Below, in pieces: positions 47,262 to 58,699 of a DNA stretch of 64,000 bases (the first letter of the stretch is position 1; each line of letters starts with the position of its first letter). This DNA is from Grammothele lineata (Eukaryota > Basidiomycota > Agaricomycetes > Polyporales > Polyporaceae). The notes under the pieces were generated by a model, which made no database searches, was not told the origin of the DNA, and worked only from the letters and a program-made list of their open reading frames with translations. The stretch covers positions 1 to 64,000 of the forward strand of contig NDFF03000029.1 in assembly GCA_002150815.3 (NCBI GenBank). Reading direction: 5' to 3'. A program made the translations under genes and the position numbers.

Positions 47262-47694
47262 GGTAGCGGACGAGGCTGCTGAAGCAAGACCGTCGGGAGG
47301 ATTGAGACAGGAGCTCGGAGATGGACGTCGGTTGGAAAGCACTATTATATTCGCCGGAGCGGAGCGGGCCGAGACCTTCAGGGCGGGGCGCGTGAAGCGC
47401 TCATCATGGGTCGCTGATGAGGCGCTCGTAAGCGCGCCGCCAATTGGCCGGGGAGAGGAACAGCGGGGTTGTCTCGCCCAATACCTCGTCCTCGTCTCCG
47501 GACCTGATGAGCAGTCGCTCCCTCTCTCTCTGCTTCGTGACGGCCATCCTTCCCTTCGTGTTGATTTGACTCGGGAGACGCACTTAGACGCGGTCAGAGA
47601 TATCAGGTGCGCCGCTGTCCATCTCAACTCTACGCCCGTGATTTACATGTTCCGTGTCCTGCCCTCCGGCGAATGTTGGTCAGAATACGGCGCC
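47262..47694. promoter_or_regulatory. Divergent promoter, PTPA and ZRG17-like
   Basis: 433 nt between two divergent start codons. The frame of the plus-strand gene is open upstream of its chosen ATG through much of this region, so the exact 5' limit of that CDS is uncertain. Confidence 0.45.
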
Positions 47695-50233
47695 ATGGCT
47701 CTCCCACCCAGCATTGCGATCAACGGGACCATGCATCGGAGAAAGTCGAGTAAGGACGAGGACGAAGACAGCGTCGCGCTCTCCTTCCCCGCATCCCAAT
47801 CACCGCCCAAGACTGCTCCGCTGTCTCAGGGATTCAACCTCAATGGCTCTGCACACACATCACTCGACAGCGGAAGCCTTGGACCTCCTCCACCTCGCTC
47901 GCGCGTAACGTCCACACCACCCGCGATAACGGTTTCTGGCTCTCCCAGTCATCCGGCGTCCGCTGGCCCCTACCGCACCACGTTCAGCCTCCAACGTCCC
48001 CCAACCAACGGTGTGTCCAACGCATATGGCCACACCAACGGCAGACACCAAGCTCCCGCTATGCGCCAGTCCTTCTCCCTGCCCTCCGCTCACGCTCATT
48101 CACGGACGCGCTCCATATCGGGCCCGTTTTCCCCGATTACACCCTCCCCTCTCTCCGCCTCCTTTCCCTCTCAGCAGCTCGCTATGCCGCCTCCGCACAA
48201 AATGAAACCCTCAAATACTGCACCCGAGCTACACCGTCCTCCATCTCCTACAGAGAGTGCTCCTAAGCCGGCCTCAAACCCGCGGAGGCATGCACGCATC
48301 CATTCGCGCAACCTCTCCGTCTATTTCCCCCGACCCGGCTCCCTCCCCACGTCTTCCATCGCCGAAGATGGCGCGCAAGAGCTCGACTTCAGCAGCCCTC
48401 CCCCCGACGAGGGCGTGCCTATACCCAGCGCGTCGCCCGGTCCGGGCCAGCGCACTTTCCGCGAGGGCTTCACCTTCGGCGGCCGGCCGCCCTCGTCCGC
48501 CCCCGCCGCGCCACCTATGCAGCCCTCCACGTCCGGGGGACCCTCCCGACGGGGCCACCATCACAAGCACTCCCTCTCGCACAACTTCTTCTCCTTCCTC
48601 GAGCCCGGGTCTCAGACGCCCCCTGCCGAGCTCCATACGCAGCCCACTCCCGTCCCCGTGAGCCCATGGGCGCCCATCTCACCCTTCCCGACCTCCCATT
48701 CTGCACACTCTGCCGAGGGCGCGCCCGCGACGAGCATCCGCCCCGCCACGTCCGCCAAGCGGCGCGCCAAGAGTCCCATCGGGCGGATACGCGCGGCGCC
48801 CGAGATGTCCCCGGTGGCGGTCGGGGCGGCGGTCTGGCAGTTCGCGGTCGGCGCGTGGTTATGGATCACGAGCCAACAAGTCGGATCGCTGTCTTGTACG
48901 GGGTTGGGGTATTGGGTGGTGTTCGACGCGTTTGGGGTCGCTTTGGGACATGTTCTGCCGAACTATCTGGCTGGTCCAAGTATGCGCTCGGATACGCGGA
49001 GGCCATATGGGTACGTTATTCTCCCCTCGTTCGCGGATATACAACTGACAAGGACGTGGAATGTGAATGGGTAGGAACGCGCGGGTGGAGACGGTCATGA
49101 CGTTTGCCCAGTCAGTATACCTTATTTTCACATCGGTATACGTGTGCAAGGAGACCGTCGAGCACTTGCTGCTGTCATCTGGGGAGGGCCATCATCACCA
49201 TCATGGAGATGAAGTATCGTCCGTGTATGGGTAAGTCTCACTCTTTTAGTGGGACGTTCTAAGAGACTGAACGGAGCTTTAGGATCGACTTCCCCGTCCG
49301 CCTATTATTGATCACTCTCACTTCGCTTCTCACCACCTCCATCCTTTTCAACAACCACTCCAAACTTGCCAACAGTGAGTGACTTCTGGGCTGACACGCT
49401 TTCGTTTTCGGCTCTAACATGGGCTTTGTAGCTGCGGGCAACCGTATCCCCTCATTAGCATCCCTTGTCCCGACACGCTCCCGCCGACATATATCCTTCC
49501 TCGCGTACCCTCCACTCCTCAACAATCTGCTCACGAATCCTTATGCTCTGACACCCGTGCTGTTCTCTGTGTCGGCGCTGTTCATCGCGTCATCTGTTCC
49601 TTTGTACGTGATTTCAACATCTCTTCTGGGGGGTTCGCGCTCAATGTGTACTTTAGGCGGTATCATCGACCATTGGACCTCGCGCTCGCCGGCGTAGAGA
49701 CCTTTGCGACCTTTAAGATCGCCTACCGAGCCGCGGTCCAGCTTGGCGCTGTCCTCCTCCAGACCTCACCCGCACGCGGTCTCGCAGGTGGGCGAATGGA
49801 AGCGTTCCTCCGTGCCATGCGCGAGGTACGTTCCTCTCTGACTCTCTCTACTAGCACTCCAGCAATCCTCAGACAGTCTGACTAACCGTTCCTCCCTCGC
49901 CCACAGATCGAGCGCCACCCACAAGTCCTGCACCTCCCCGCGCCGCACATCTGGCAACTCACTCCCAGCCTCGCCGTGCCCGACGCGGACGGCCCTTCTC
50001 CCTACGCCTCCTCCGCGTCCGCGTCGGTCGAGGAAGAGAAGGCGCAGGGCCCGGCGCAGTCGCTCGTCGTCACGCTCGAGCTGCACGTGCGGCACGACCT
50101 CGGGGACGAGGAGGTGCTTAGGCTGACGAGGTGGGCGTGGGAGCGGTGCGTGCACGCTTTGCACTTTGGTACGAGGGGCGGGGAGGGGGGCGAGGGCGAG
50201 GCGGAGGTTACGGTTGGGATTGTTAAAGGATAA
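47695..50233 (+). CDS. ZRG17: Zrg17-like ER zinc transporter subunit (CDF family)
   Basis: Cation diffusion facilitator subunit of the early secretory pathway; in yeast Zrg17 pairs with Msc2 to bring zinc into the ER. I chose ATG 47695 (gccATGG context; MALPPSIAINGTMHRRKSS); ATG 47647 in frame is possible. The first ~370 residues are a disordered Ser/Pro-rich cytosolic domain. The membrane part has AAVWQFAVGAWLWI (TM1), GYWVVFDAFGVALGHVLPNYL (TM2), VMTFAQSVYLIFTSVYVCKET (TM3), a His-rich loop (GEGHHHHHGDE), and VRLLLITLTSLLTTSIL (TM4). A DLALAGVETFATFKIA segment and a ferredoxin-like C-terminal domain (VVTLELHVRHDLGDEEVL) follow. TM2 has FD where catalytic CDFs have HxxxD, as in ZnT6 and Zrg17, fitting a non-transporting partner. 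Stop TAA at 50231-50233. Confidence 0.82.
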
Positions 50234-50689
50234 CTTAGTAGAGATGGATGTGCTGGGCGGCTGATTGGCGCCTTTTGTACACCGGGACATTCGAGGACGG
50301 TCATGCAGGAGGGATGGGGCAGGAAGTACGTGGAAGGGTTATGGTACATGTGTGGGCCGGACAGGAGTGTTATACCTCGTAATATGTAATCGCGTATGCT
50401 GCTGTGAAGATGAGAGTAGTAGAGTTGAAGGAGCAGAGAACATCGCGGAGTCAAGAGGAAATCAGAATGGTTGCCCTCAAGTTATAGCTCTTATAGCGAG
50501 ACACGAGTCTTCTTTCTTACGTACTCTCTGAGGAGGTACGGAAGCAGTTGAAGGCGAACACATGTAGATTGGGAGTTAGAGGAAGAACCTATGGCTTGGG
50601 CGTCTACACGACCGGTCGACGTTGGCCTCGTTGGAGGGACTGCTGACTGCCAAACACTGTCGTTCCCCCTCTTGTCCCTTCCCTTCGCC
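50234..50689. other. Intergenic with left direct repeat
   Basis: 3' region of the ZRG17-like gene and the upstream region of the PD-(D/E)XK-like gene. It contains the left member of a pair of direct repeats (50549-50621). Confidence 0.5.
50549..50621. repeat. Left direct repeat flanking the PD-(D/E)XK-like gene
   Basis: About 73 nt matching 52194-52270: GAAGGCGAACACATGTA, then GGGAGT, AGAGGAAGAACCT, GCTTGGGCGTCTA and GACCGGTCGA in the same order. The right copy has about six extra bases in the middle. Confidence 0.75.
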
Positions 50690-51945
50690 ATGCCTCCCAA
50701 AGAGAAGAAACGCAAATTGTCTGCTTTCTCTGACACCCAAGTCACTCGACTCCTTACCGCCCTTCTTGACTTCCATCAGAAGTCGCCTGATGTCGAGATT
50801 GACGACGACAAAGACATCGTCCACCTTGTTGACAAGCTGACGGCTGCCTTGGGGAAAGTCAAGGTATTCGTCCGAACATTTCATTCCCGGGACAAGTTTT
50901 GAACTTCTTGAAGAAAGTATTGCTCATCCTCCTTCGCCACTCAAGAGACCTTGCAGCAGGCCGGCATCGTCTGGGACGAGGACAGCTCGCCATTAGATCC
51001 CTATGGTGGGGACCACCCTGCCAAGGTTGCTACGCATGCAGCACGATTTCGCGCCATGAATACAGAGGGCGCTTTCTTGACCGCCGATAACTTCGACGGT
51101 CTATTCAGTACCATACTGTCTCATGTCTCAACTATCGTACGTCTTCCGCTCCTACTTTCATACCGCGATTGACGACGTCGTGATTCAGACGGAAGCTGGT
51201 TCCCGGATGCTCGTCGATGCATTCCTGCTTCGTGTCGCTGCGATGTCACAGGATAATGGGATCATGCTCATCTTCCCGGAATACACGGTATCTATTACGC
51301 AGCTGCGCGGACCAGACGATACGTTGGAGGTGGCAGGGAAGGTTGATTACTTCCTTGTTCTCCTCTCGGCGGAGTTGAAGGATTCAGTTCGTGAGTACTT
51401 TGAACATCACACACGATCGCATATATACCCACTTTTGCCAGCCACTATCCTGAAGAACGGAGGTGGAAATTTTGACAAATCCAAAAATGCGAAAGGTTTC
51501 GCCATCGTAGAAGCCAAGTCGCATCAACACTCCTCTCTGGGTCAGGCAATGCCGCAAGCAATCCTACAGGTCGCAGCATTGGCGAAGCAGCGCAAGTGAG
51601 CCGTGTGTTGTTTTGATATCAGCGATCCTTTGATGCTGATAGGAAGAAATACTAAAGAAAAACGCTGATGAACGGCGCAATCACGAATGGGCTGAAGTGG
51701 ATATTCTTCTCGTACATACCTGGCCCTGACGGGGTCGGAGGCACCTTCAATTGTTCAATACAGTTGGTTGCGGATTCGGCCGACATGAGGGCTGTGATCA
51801 CGGGTATCCTGAGGGATATGGTGCGTGTCCAAGATGTAGGATGTGGCGTTCACAGCATGACTTGTATCTGCAGATTGATAGTGCATCAACGGTGGTCAGA
51901 CTGCCTGTCAGCGAGTCTGTTGCACCTCCGGAACAGGGAGCTTGA
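50690..51945 (+). CDS. PD-(D/E)XK nuclease-like protein
   Basis: Uncharacterised protein of a type common in Agaricomycetes. Start ATG 50690 (MPPKEKKRKLSAFSD); an in-frame ATG 50591 lies inside the left direct repeat. Exon ends: about 50863, 51136, 51389, 51595 and 51822; final stop TGA 51943-51945. The N-terminal third is helical (VTRLLTALLDFHQKSP). The core has GKVDYFLVLLSAELK followed by GFAIVEAKSHQ, that is, a conserved Asp then ExK, the metal-binding pattern of the PD-(D/E)XK fold; AMPQAILQVAALAK forms the usual following helix, then LMNGAITNGLKWIFFSYIP. The intron at 51596-51657 must use its second AG: the first AG (51642) would put a TAA in frame at 51653-51655. The gene is bracketed by direct repeats. 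The nuclease label rests on motif spacing only. Confidence 0.65.
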
Positions 51946-52478
51946 CGGATACGCAGTGTCTTTTCCTTGTATGCTGCGACTGTACTCTCGGCCTTTCGTT
52001 CCCTGTGCACGAGTCCGCGTTGACACAAGCAATGTGCACACTCTTTAGTGTCAGTTGGAATCTCGCTGTGCCTAGTCTCCGTCATGTACTATCATTGTTT
52101 TGTTGTATCGCTTTGCAAGCTCGATCACAATTGTGTGCTGGATCCCCGAATGCGTTTCTGGCGGGTGAAACACATTCTTAGCGAGTGAAAATTCGAAGGC
52201 GAACACATGTAAACTGGGAGTCAGAGGAAGAACCTCCAGCTGTCGCTTGGGCGTCTAGAGACCGGTCGAAGTCGACGGGTCTTAGCGTTTAATCGAGATC
52301 GTCCCTGACGCGCCTGACGGCGTTCATGACGCCCCGCGCGCTGTGCAACACAACGCCGACGGCCTCGCTTGTTTTCCGCCCTCTTCGTCTTCTATCTCCA
52401 GCTCGCCCTCCTCTTCGTGCTGCAGTTTTACAACGCACAATATTTTCACAGCCCTTAGGCCAAGGATTCAAGACGCAT
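51946..52478. other. Intergenic with right direct repeat
   Basis: Downstream region of the PD-(D/E)XK-like gene and promoter of the PAP2 gene; holds the right repeat at 52194-52270. No gene seen. Confidence 0.5.
52194..52270. repeat. Right direct repeat flanking the PD-(D/E)XK-like gene
   Basis: Imperfect copy of 50549-50621 in the same orientation. It lies about 210 nt upstream of the PAP2 start codon. Confidence 0.75.
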
Positions 52479-53173
52479 ATGGTCCATCATCAACACCCGG
52501 AGAGTTTACCATGGTGGCTATATCTACTTGACCAGGTACGCCGCCTTCCCGTACTTCCTATCCCCACGCGTGTCAACAAAACCCTCCCCGTTGGTGCCAG
52601 ACGAACGCGATAGTAACGAGCATTACGGCGGGTTTCGTGCTCTACACACGCTCGGCGGGCGTCGCGTACTTCGCTGCGGGCGCGGTGCTGTCTTCCATTG
52701 CTGTCAAGATCCTCAAGCGCTGCTTCCGCCAACCCCGCCCCGTCGTCATTAACGGGCGGCGGAAGAAGACATACGGGTACGCCTCCGCCATCCACAACGT
52801 CGCGTCGTGCTGTCGGTGACCCTCGTCCTTCCGCATCGCGTCGCGCACCAGCATGCCCTCCACGCACTCGGCCGTGATCACCTTCTTCGCGACGTACATT
52901 TGTCTCGCGTGCGCGCGCCTGCCCGTGCACCCGTCCTTCCCGCTCCCGGAGGCGACGATGCGCGCGGCACCCCCGCTCGTCGTCGTCCCGGTCGCAAGCA
53001 CGATCGCTCTGTCACGCATATGGCTCGGGCACCACACCATACCCCAAGTCGCCGCGGGCGTCGCGTGCGGGCTTGTGTTCGCTCCCTCATGGTTCTGGCT
53101 GTGGACGGATGGCGGCATGAGTGAGTGGGGTAGGATGGTCGAGGATGGGGTAAGAGCGTATTTGGGTTGGTAG
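52479..53173 (+). CDS. PAP2-family lipid phosphatase (dolichyldiphosphatase-like)
   Basis: Membrane phosphatase of the PAP2/acidPPc superfamily. Exons 52479-52535, 52601-52776 and 52852-53173 sum to 184 aa. It begins MVHHQHPESLPWWLYLLDQ and continues TNAIVTSITAGFVLYTRSAG. The three catalytic motifs are complete: KILKRCFRQPRP (KX6RP), GMPSTHSAVITFFATY (PSxH, split by the second intron at GG|C) and SRIWLGHHTIPQVAAGVACG (SRX5HX3 type). Hydrophobic stretches around them fit four or so membrane helices with the active site on the luminal face. The arrangement resembles the dolichyl-pyrophosphate phosphatase Cax4, which recycles the N-glycan carrier in the ER. It is shorter than yeast Cax4, so the substrate is uncertain; other lipid phosphates are possible. 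Confidence 0.8.
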
Positions 53174-54933
53174 TGATGGCTGGATTTGGTCGCGGAGGCT
53201 CGCTATACATTCGAATACTTCGTGTGGCGGATGTGCTTCTTCGATGCATGCAAGCAGAAGAAAGGGGAAAGGTGAGTACATGTTACGCACCCTATTGAAT
53301 GGGGATTACAATCTCTTCTACAGGTATCTGACGATCATTCTCCTTCCTTCAAGGAGCGAGGTAATTCTGAAGCAATACTGGAGTACGGCGAGCGTATATG
53401 GCAGTTATTGAAGTAATGCGAAGGGTGCGAGGAAACCCTGTGTTTCTCTCCCGCGACTTACGATCCGCGCCATACCGGAGAAGACGGGACGATCGCTCCA
53501 CCCCGCCTCCAGCATAGAAACCGGTGGTGTCTTCTCCGAGGGGCCGTCGTCATTACAGGCACTTGGTACGGCTTAATTTCGAGTCATATAGTCAAGGTTC
53601 GCTGAGATACTGATAGCGGCGTCTGTTTGGGAACAGAGCGTATGGGCGCGGCCAAGAGATCCATGAACAGGTTAGACGAGTTCCATTAGGGGACGAGGTC
53701 CCTCTAGAGTCAGGTCTTACCCGCGTCTGGTCTCTCCGCATCGGACGGTCATTCCCACTACTGAACCTTGGACGACGTTTATCCCGGTCGGTACTCCACG
53801 TCGATGTAAATACGTTCCTACACCGAGGAGCCTCGACGTATTATTCTCGTATGTCGTATTCTCATCGTCCAAGGGCCCCTGTGTTGTATTCATTCAGGTT
53901 TGCGCCACCAGATCTGCTCCGAACTCTGAGATACGATCCAGCCTGCATCCGCGGCGGCCGAGGCCGTATTCAGGGTCTCACCACCCGCCCAAGGAGCTCC
54001 GGGCGGAAGCTGGTGATGCCTTGAATACTGCGGTAACATCAGCGGGCAAGCAGCCTCTCAAGACGTCGCTGTGTTGTATACAGGTGAGGGCCGTAACTCT
54101 TCTGGTAGTGGCACCATTTCATTTGTGAGGGACGACGTCTCCGCTCGGGGATCAACCTGTTACGTTGCTAGGCGGATCTCCTCCTCTCCGCACGCGTCCC
54201 GATGTTTAATAAGGTTTCCTCGGTCCCGACCGATCCCGCTCCGTTCCTTCGAGGCCATGTCCGGTGATCTACCTTTTGCGTGCAGATTAGAGAGCCCTGT
54301 CATCTTGAGAGTCCGCAACAAGCCCTCTTAAGTCGGCGCTGTCGGTGTACAAACTTGTTCCGAACTGGGTAACTTTGATTTTGGTAGTTCACCGTCTGGC
54401 GACTAGCGACAAGACGTGAAGTGCCTGTCCATCTCATCGGGCAGTCCCACTGTCATCGGCCAGTGATGACAGCTGTATCGAGATGCGCTTTTACGAAACC
54501 GTCGCGCTGAAATGTCCTTTGTTGTCTAGCTTCTGATGCACTGACGCCGCAGGCTGACTACTCCACCAAGTCCGATGTGCGGCCAGCAATTCCGCTATAG
54601 CACCTCTAAACGCCTTTCTCGACGCACGGGCGGTGGGTAGTGGCGGTCGGGGATAGCGAGTATACGGCTCTATGCCGCCTTTCGCGCGATCCAGGGTGCG
54701 TGGCTTCACTTGGTGGCGCCTCCCACTTCTTGTCGGAGATGAAAGATTGCAACCATGACGGCATCGGCCCATGGTGTCGACACGTCACGGCACCCCCCAC
54801 GCGCGCGCAGAGGCGCGCAACGAGCACGCTTCTGCGGCCGCGGCTTCTTTACTGTCTGCTCCCGCCGCGTATAAAGAAGGGCAGCCCGAACGAGCATCGC
54901 GGCCGCCCCTTCCTACAGCAGGCACGCCGCACG
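53174..54933. other. Intergenic, 1.8 kb, no gene recognised
   Basis: Between the PAP2 gene and P450 copy 3. Short frames only; no repeat or RNA gene recognised. Confidence 0.4.
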
Positions 54934-57112
54934 ATGTCGTCCAACAGCAGCCTACCCTCGGCGTCCACGCTCGGTCTCCTCGCCATCTCAATTCCGGTCC
55001 TCCTGTACCTCCGCGCGCTCGCTGGTTGGCGGCGGCGCACGCGCGGCCGCCCGCTGCCCCCTGGTCCGCGCCCGCTCCCGCTCGTCGGGAACGTGCTCGA
55101 CGTGCCCATGTCCAAGATATGGGAATGTTACCGCGACATGAGCGCCAGATACGGCGAGTGCACCCGGGCGGGCTCGGCGCTTCTTGGGTGGAGAGGCTGA
55201 CGCGCGCGACTCTGTATTGTAGGTGATATTGCGCACCTCCGGGTGCTTGGGCAATCCATCGTCATTTTGGGCAGCGCGGAGCTGATATTCGAGTACCTCG
55301 AGAAACACTCCGCGCACACATCCAGCAGACCCAAGAGCACGCTTGTCGACTTGTGAGTCCCGCCGTGTGATATGAGATTTGGGAGCCGGAAACTAAACAA
55401 TTCATGGTCTGCGCGTAGACTCGGCCAGGCGTCGCTATTCGTGTTCATGCCGTACGGCGGGCGCTGGAAACGCTACCGCCGTGCATTCTGGCAGCACTTC
55501 TACCCAAGTGCGACACCCGCGTACGAGCCCATCCAACTCTCCGCGACTCACACTTTCCTCCAAAACGTCTTGCACGACCCCGCACGGGCCGAGCAGCACA
55601 TCCGGCTGTGAGTGTGTATGTACCAGCCGGGCCCGGCCCCACGCAATCGTTCCAGTGCTCATCTGCTCCTTTCCTCACCGGTCTATCCGTACACCAGACT
55701 GTTCACGGCAGTAACGCTCAAAGTCGCGTACGACATCGACGTGACGGACGAGAACGACGAGCATGTACGGACAGCGGAGACCGCGCTCGCGATGCTCTCG
55801 CGCACGTTCGTGCCCGGCAGCTTCGCCGTTGAGGCGTTACCCTTCCTCCGCCACGCGCCCGCGTGGTTCCCCGGCTCGGGCAAGCAGCAATTCCTCGCGG
55901 AGTGCAAGTCCGTGTTGTGGAAGATGGGCTCTGTGCCGTACTCGCATGTGAAAAGCGTCATCGTGAGTGTCGCAACGCTATGTTTTCATGCACCGACTAT
56001 GGATGTTGACGTCTGGCAGGCACTACATGGCTCGTCAAATTCTGTGGTCGGGAGGTTGATCGCAGAGTTTGCGACTGCCAGTAAAGTAGGAGAGGATGTG
56101 GAGGATGCTGAGGACATAGCTAAGAACACGGGACTCGTCGCATTCCAAGGTGATTAATATTGTCATATTGCTCTTGTGATCATTGTCAGCTCATAGTGTA
56201 TGTCCATTTCGCAGCTGGGTCGGATACGGTGAGAGACTATTTTGACTGCATAGACATTGCCTAACATGAGGTCTCAACGAAGACAGTATCGACTCTCCAA
56301 GGAGCCCTTCTTGCGCTGTCTCGATACCCGGAAGTCGTCAAGAAGGCCCAAGCCGAGCTCGACGCCGTCGTAGGCCCCCATCGGCTACCTCTCTTCAGCG
56401 ACCTCAATTCGTTAGTATACGTCAGTGCTATCATCAAGGAGTCCCTGCGGTGGCACAACGCTATGCCAGTCGGCGTCCCGCACTCGACGACCGCTGACGA
56501 TGAGCTGAACGGCTACTTCATCCCCGAAGGGACTGTCTTGATCGCAAATGTTTGGTGCGCTTCCATTTATTCCAGTGTTATAGGGCCTGTGATTGATCCC
56601 TCGCTCATGCTTCGCCAGGGCATGTATGCACGATCCGGATGCGTACGAAAATCCAGACGAGTTCCGACCAGAACGCTTCATCGGTGCGGACGGTAAGCTA
56701 GACTCGAACGTCCGTGATCCGTCCAACTTTGTGTTCGGCTTTGGAAGACGGTGCGTCAATTAGCTGCCTTGTTCTCCTCAACGCTTTCTAATCGTTTTCC
56801 TACTTCATCTACCCGTCATGTACAGGGCATGCCCCGGACAGGCGTTCGCACATTCAACCCTCATGATTGTTCTCGCGTCGTTGCTTCATGCATTCGACGT
56901 TGAACCGCCGTTAGAGGAGCCCGACGCGCCCCTGCATATCGCCCCCGAGCTGACGGACACTGGGCTAATTACGTACGTCCCCCGAGCAGGAGACCCCGAT
57001 TGCGAATACTTACGCCTGGATTTGCAGATACCCCGTGAACTGCCGCTATAGCCTGAAACCGCGCTCTGCAGAAGCGGAAGTCCTGGTACGAGGACAGGCC
57101 GCCGTCCATTGA
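54934..57112 (+). CDS. Cytochrome P450 monooxygenase, copy 3
   Basis: Start ATG 54934: MSSNSSLPSASTLGLLAIS, a membrane anchor, then RPLPPGPRPLPLVGNVLDVP. It shows FMPYGGRWKRYRRAF (C-helix), LKVAYDIDVTDENDEHVRT, PFLRHAPAWFPGSGKQQF, an AGSDT I-helix completed by splicing, KESLRW (ExxR), FRPERFIGADG, and FGFGRRACPGQAFAHST across an intron. The last intron (about 56974-57030) must be removed to give the family end TYPVNCRYSLKPRSAEAEV; read through, the frame stops early at 57051. Stop TGA 57110-57112. The first intron (55154-55222) has a GC donor (ACG|GCGAGT). It resembles copy 1 closely over long stretches (for example AYDIDV and PFLRHAP-WFPGSGKQ), so copies 1 and 3 are closer to each other than to copy 2. 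Substrate unknown. Confidence 0.88.
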
Positions 57113-58699
57113 GCTGAAAGGCGGGGGTTCGGCGGTGTCGCATCATCTACCTCAGATACCCCGGTATACCAGCTACCTGCTCTCTTGCACGCTGTGGAAT
57201 AGAAGAACGGACATTCTGACGCTGTACGCGGGCTCACAGCTCGCCGCGCAAGCCGAGGACCTCAGGGACGAGGTGGTTGCAGACGGCACAGGGAGGGTTC
57301 ACGGCCTCCCCAGGGTTCAAATTCCCTGCTTTCACAAGTCCGAGGATATTTGCCAGCCCGGATCTATTGAGCAGGCAACGGCCGTGAATGTCGTCGTCAA
57401 AGTACGGCCTAGAAGACATTAACATGACAAAATCGCTGAGATTCAACTAGAAGCAATCCCCGAACGGCGAAGACGGGCCCGAGTTGCACCGTTTGATTGC
57501 CACCGTTGCTTTATCCCGGGCCCAAGCTACTCTGCTGGGAGGGTACCCTTTTCATCCATGGGTGGGAAAAATCAAACTCTCCCTGGCGAGAACGACTTCA
57601 AGCGCGGTCGAGCGACGCCCAGATCTCATAGACCCTGAGAACGGCGGTAAGAGCGGTGATAGCCCCTATAGTCGTGTTCCGGGGGCTTAGAGGACGCTAG
57701 TGCTAGTAATGCGCAACATAAATGAGCGTCATTAAGATAATCTATGCCGGGAAACCCTGGCAACCCGACTGGACATCCCTATCTCGGGGAGCTCTGTCAA
57801 ACCCTCTCAGTTCTGTTACGTTTTCCTTGCGCGCCCCCGCCCAAGGATGGCAATGACAAGCCCGCGGCCAACACTTACTATTTACCAATCCCATATTGTT
57901 ACGAACTCTATTTCAGACCCTTTAGAAGTCCCCTGAACGTGCTGCCCATCTTGAGCCAGGTCGATCATGAAAGACAAGCACCACGGACGGTACCGCCTCC
58001 GCTTCATACAGTTCGCCTTCTTGTGGTTTACCCGTCTAGATGACCCATTGAAAACAAACGTGTGACCACGCAACGAAGCGGAAGAAGGCGCGGATGCCAC
58101 GGTTGACCCAGCGGGCTCGGGTTCGGGTGCCTTGACAGAAGCCTGTTGTTCTAGTGCACCTTGTGTCCACGGTCTTCGCCAGCTAAACCTGTCTTACTGG
58201 TATATCACTGAAGAACCTTCGCGTGCTTCTCCCCGATAGCCACATGAGGCGGCGGCGACCATGAGATTCTCGATTACTTCCGTATGCCTGCGACGCGCGG
58301 CTACATAGGAATGGGAGCGGGGATCAGGGAGGGCGAATACATACAGCGTGTCATGTACGAGTTACAGCGTTCAACAATCGCCAAGCAAATCGCTGGGAGC
58401 GAGGTTGCACGCCCTAACAAACAATCTCCGCCACCAAAGCCAGCGTATGGCAGACACGCCACTCACGCCCAGACACCCATCTTTCTGCGAGAACGTGTTC
58501 ATGAGCGATCAGCCAGGGACGTAGCATGCACATCGAGAACTCACGGACAGAGGGCTGAAGTCTAGCTACCCTTCTCGTAACAGCTCTGCGGAGGACTGGC
58601 ATCAACCACTCCGGGGCTCCGATTTGGTGCATCGAGAGCGCGCATGAGATCCCGCTGGTACGCAGGGATGGAAAGTCACAGATGAGGTTCCAAGGTGAC
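57113..58699. other. Intergenic, P450-3 to DAD4
   Basis: About 1.6 kb. A minus-strand frame at 57234-57446 and a plus-strand frame at 57135-57422 overlap and neither has a recognisable domain. The right end is the 3' region of DAD4. Confidence 0.4.

Noticed and set aside
47260..47694. Extension of the Zrg17-like CDS upstream of ATG 47695
   Set aside because: The frame is open but overlaps the PTPA start region and shows no conserved content; the ATG at 47695 has the better context. ATG 47647 cannot be excluded.
51653..51655. In-frame stop suggesting the PD-(D/E)XK-like gene is a pseudogene
   Set aside because: It is inside the intron if the second AG (51657) is used, and that choice keeps the frame and the conserved block.
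56940..57051. Alternative C-terminus of P450 copy 3 ending at 57051
   Set aside because: A GTACGT donor and TTTGCAG acceptor give the same YPVNCRY-type ending as copies 1 and 2, with the stop at 57110-57112.
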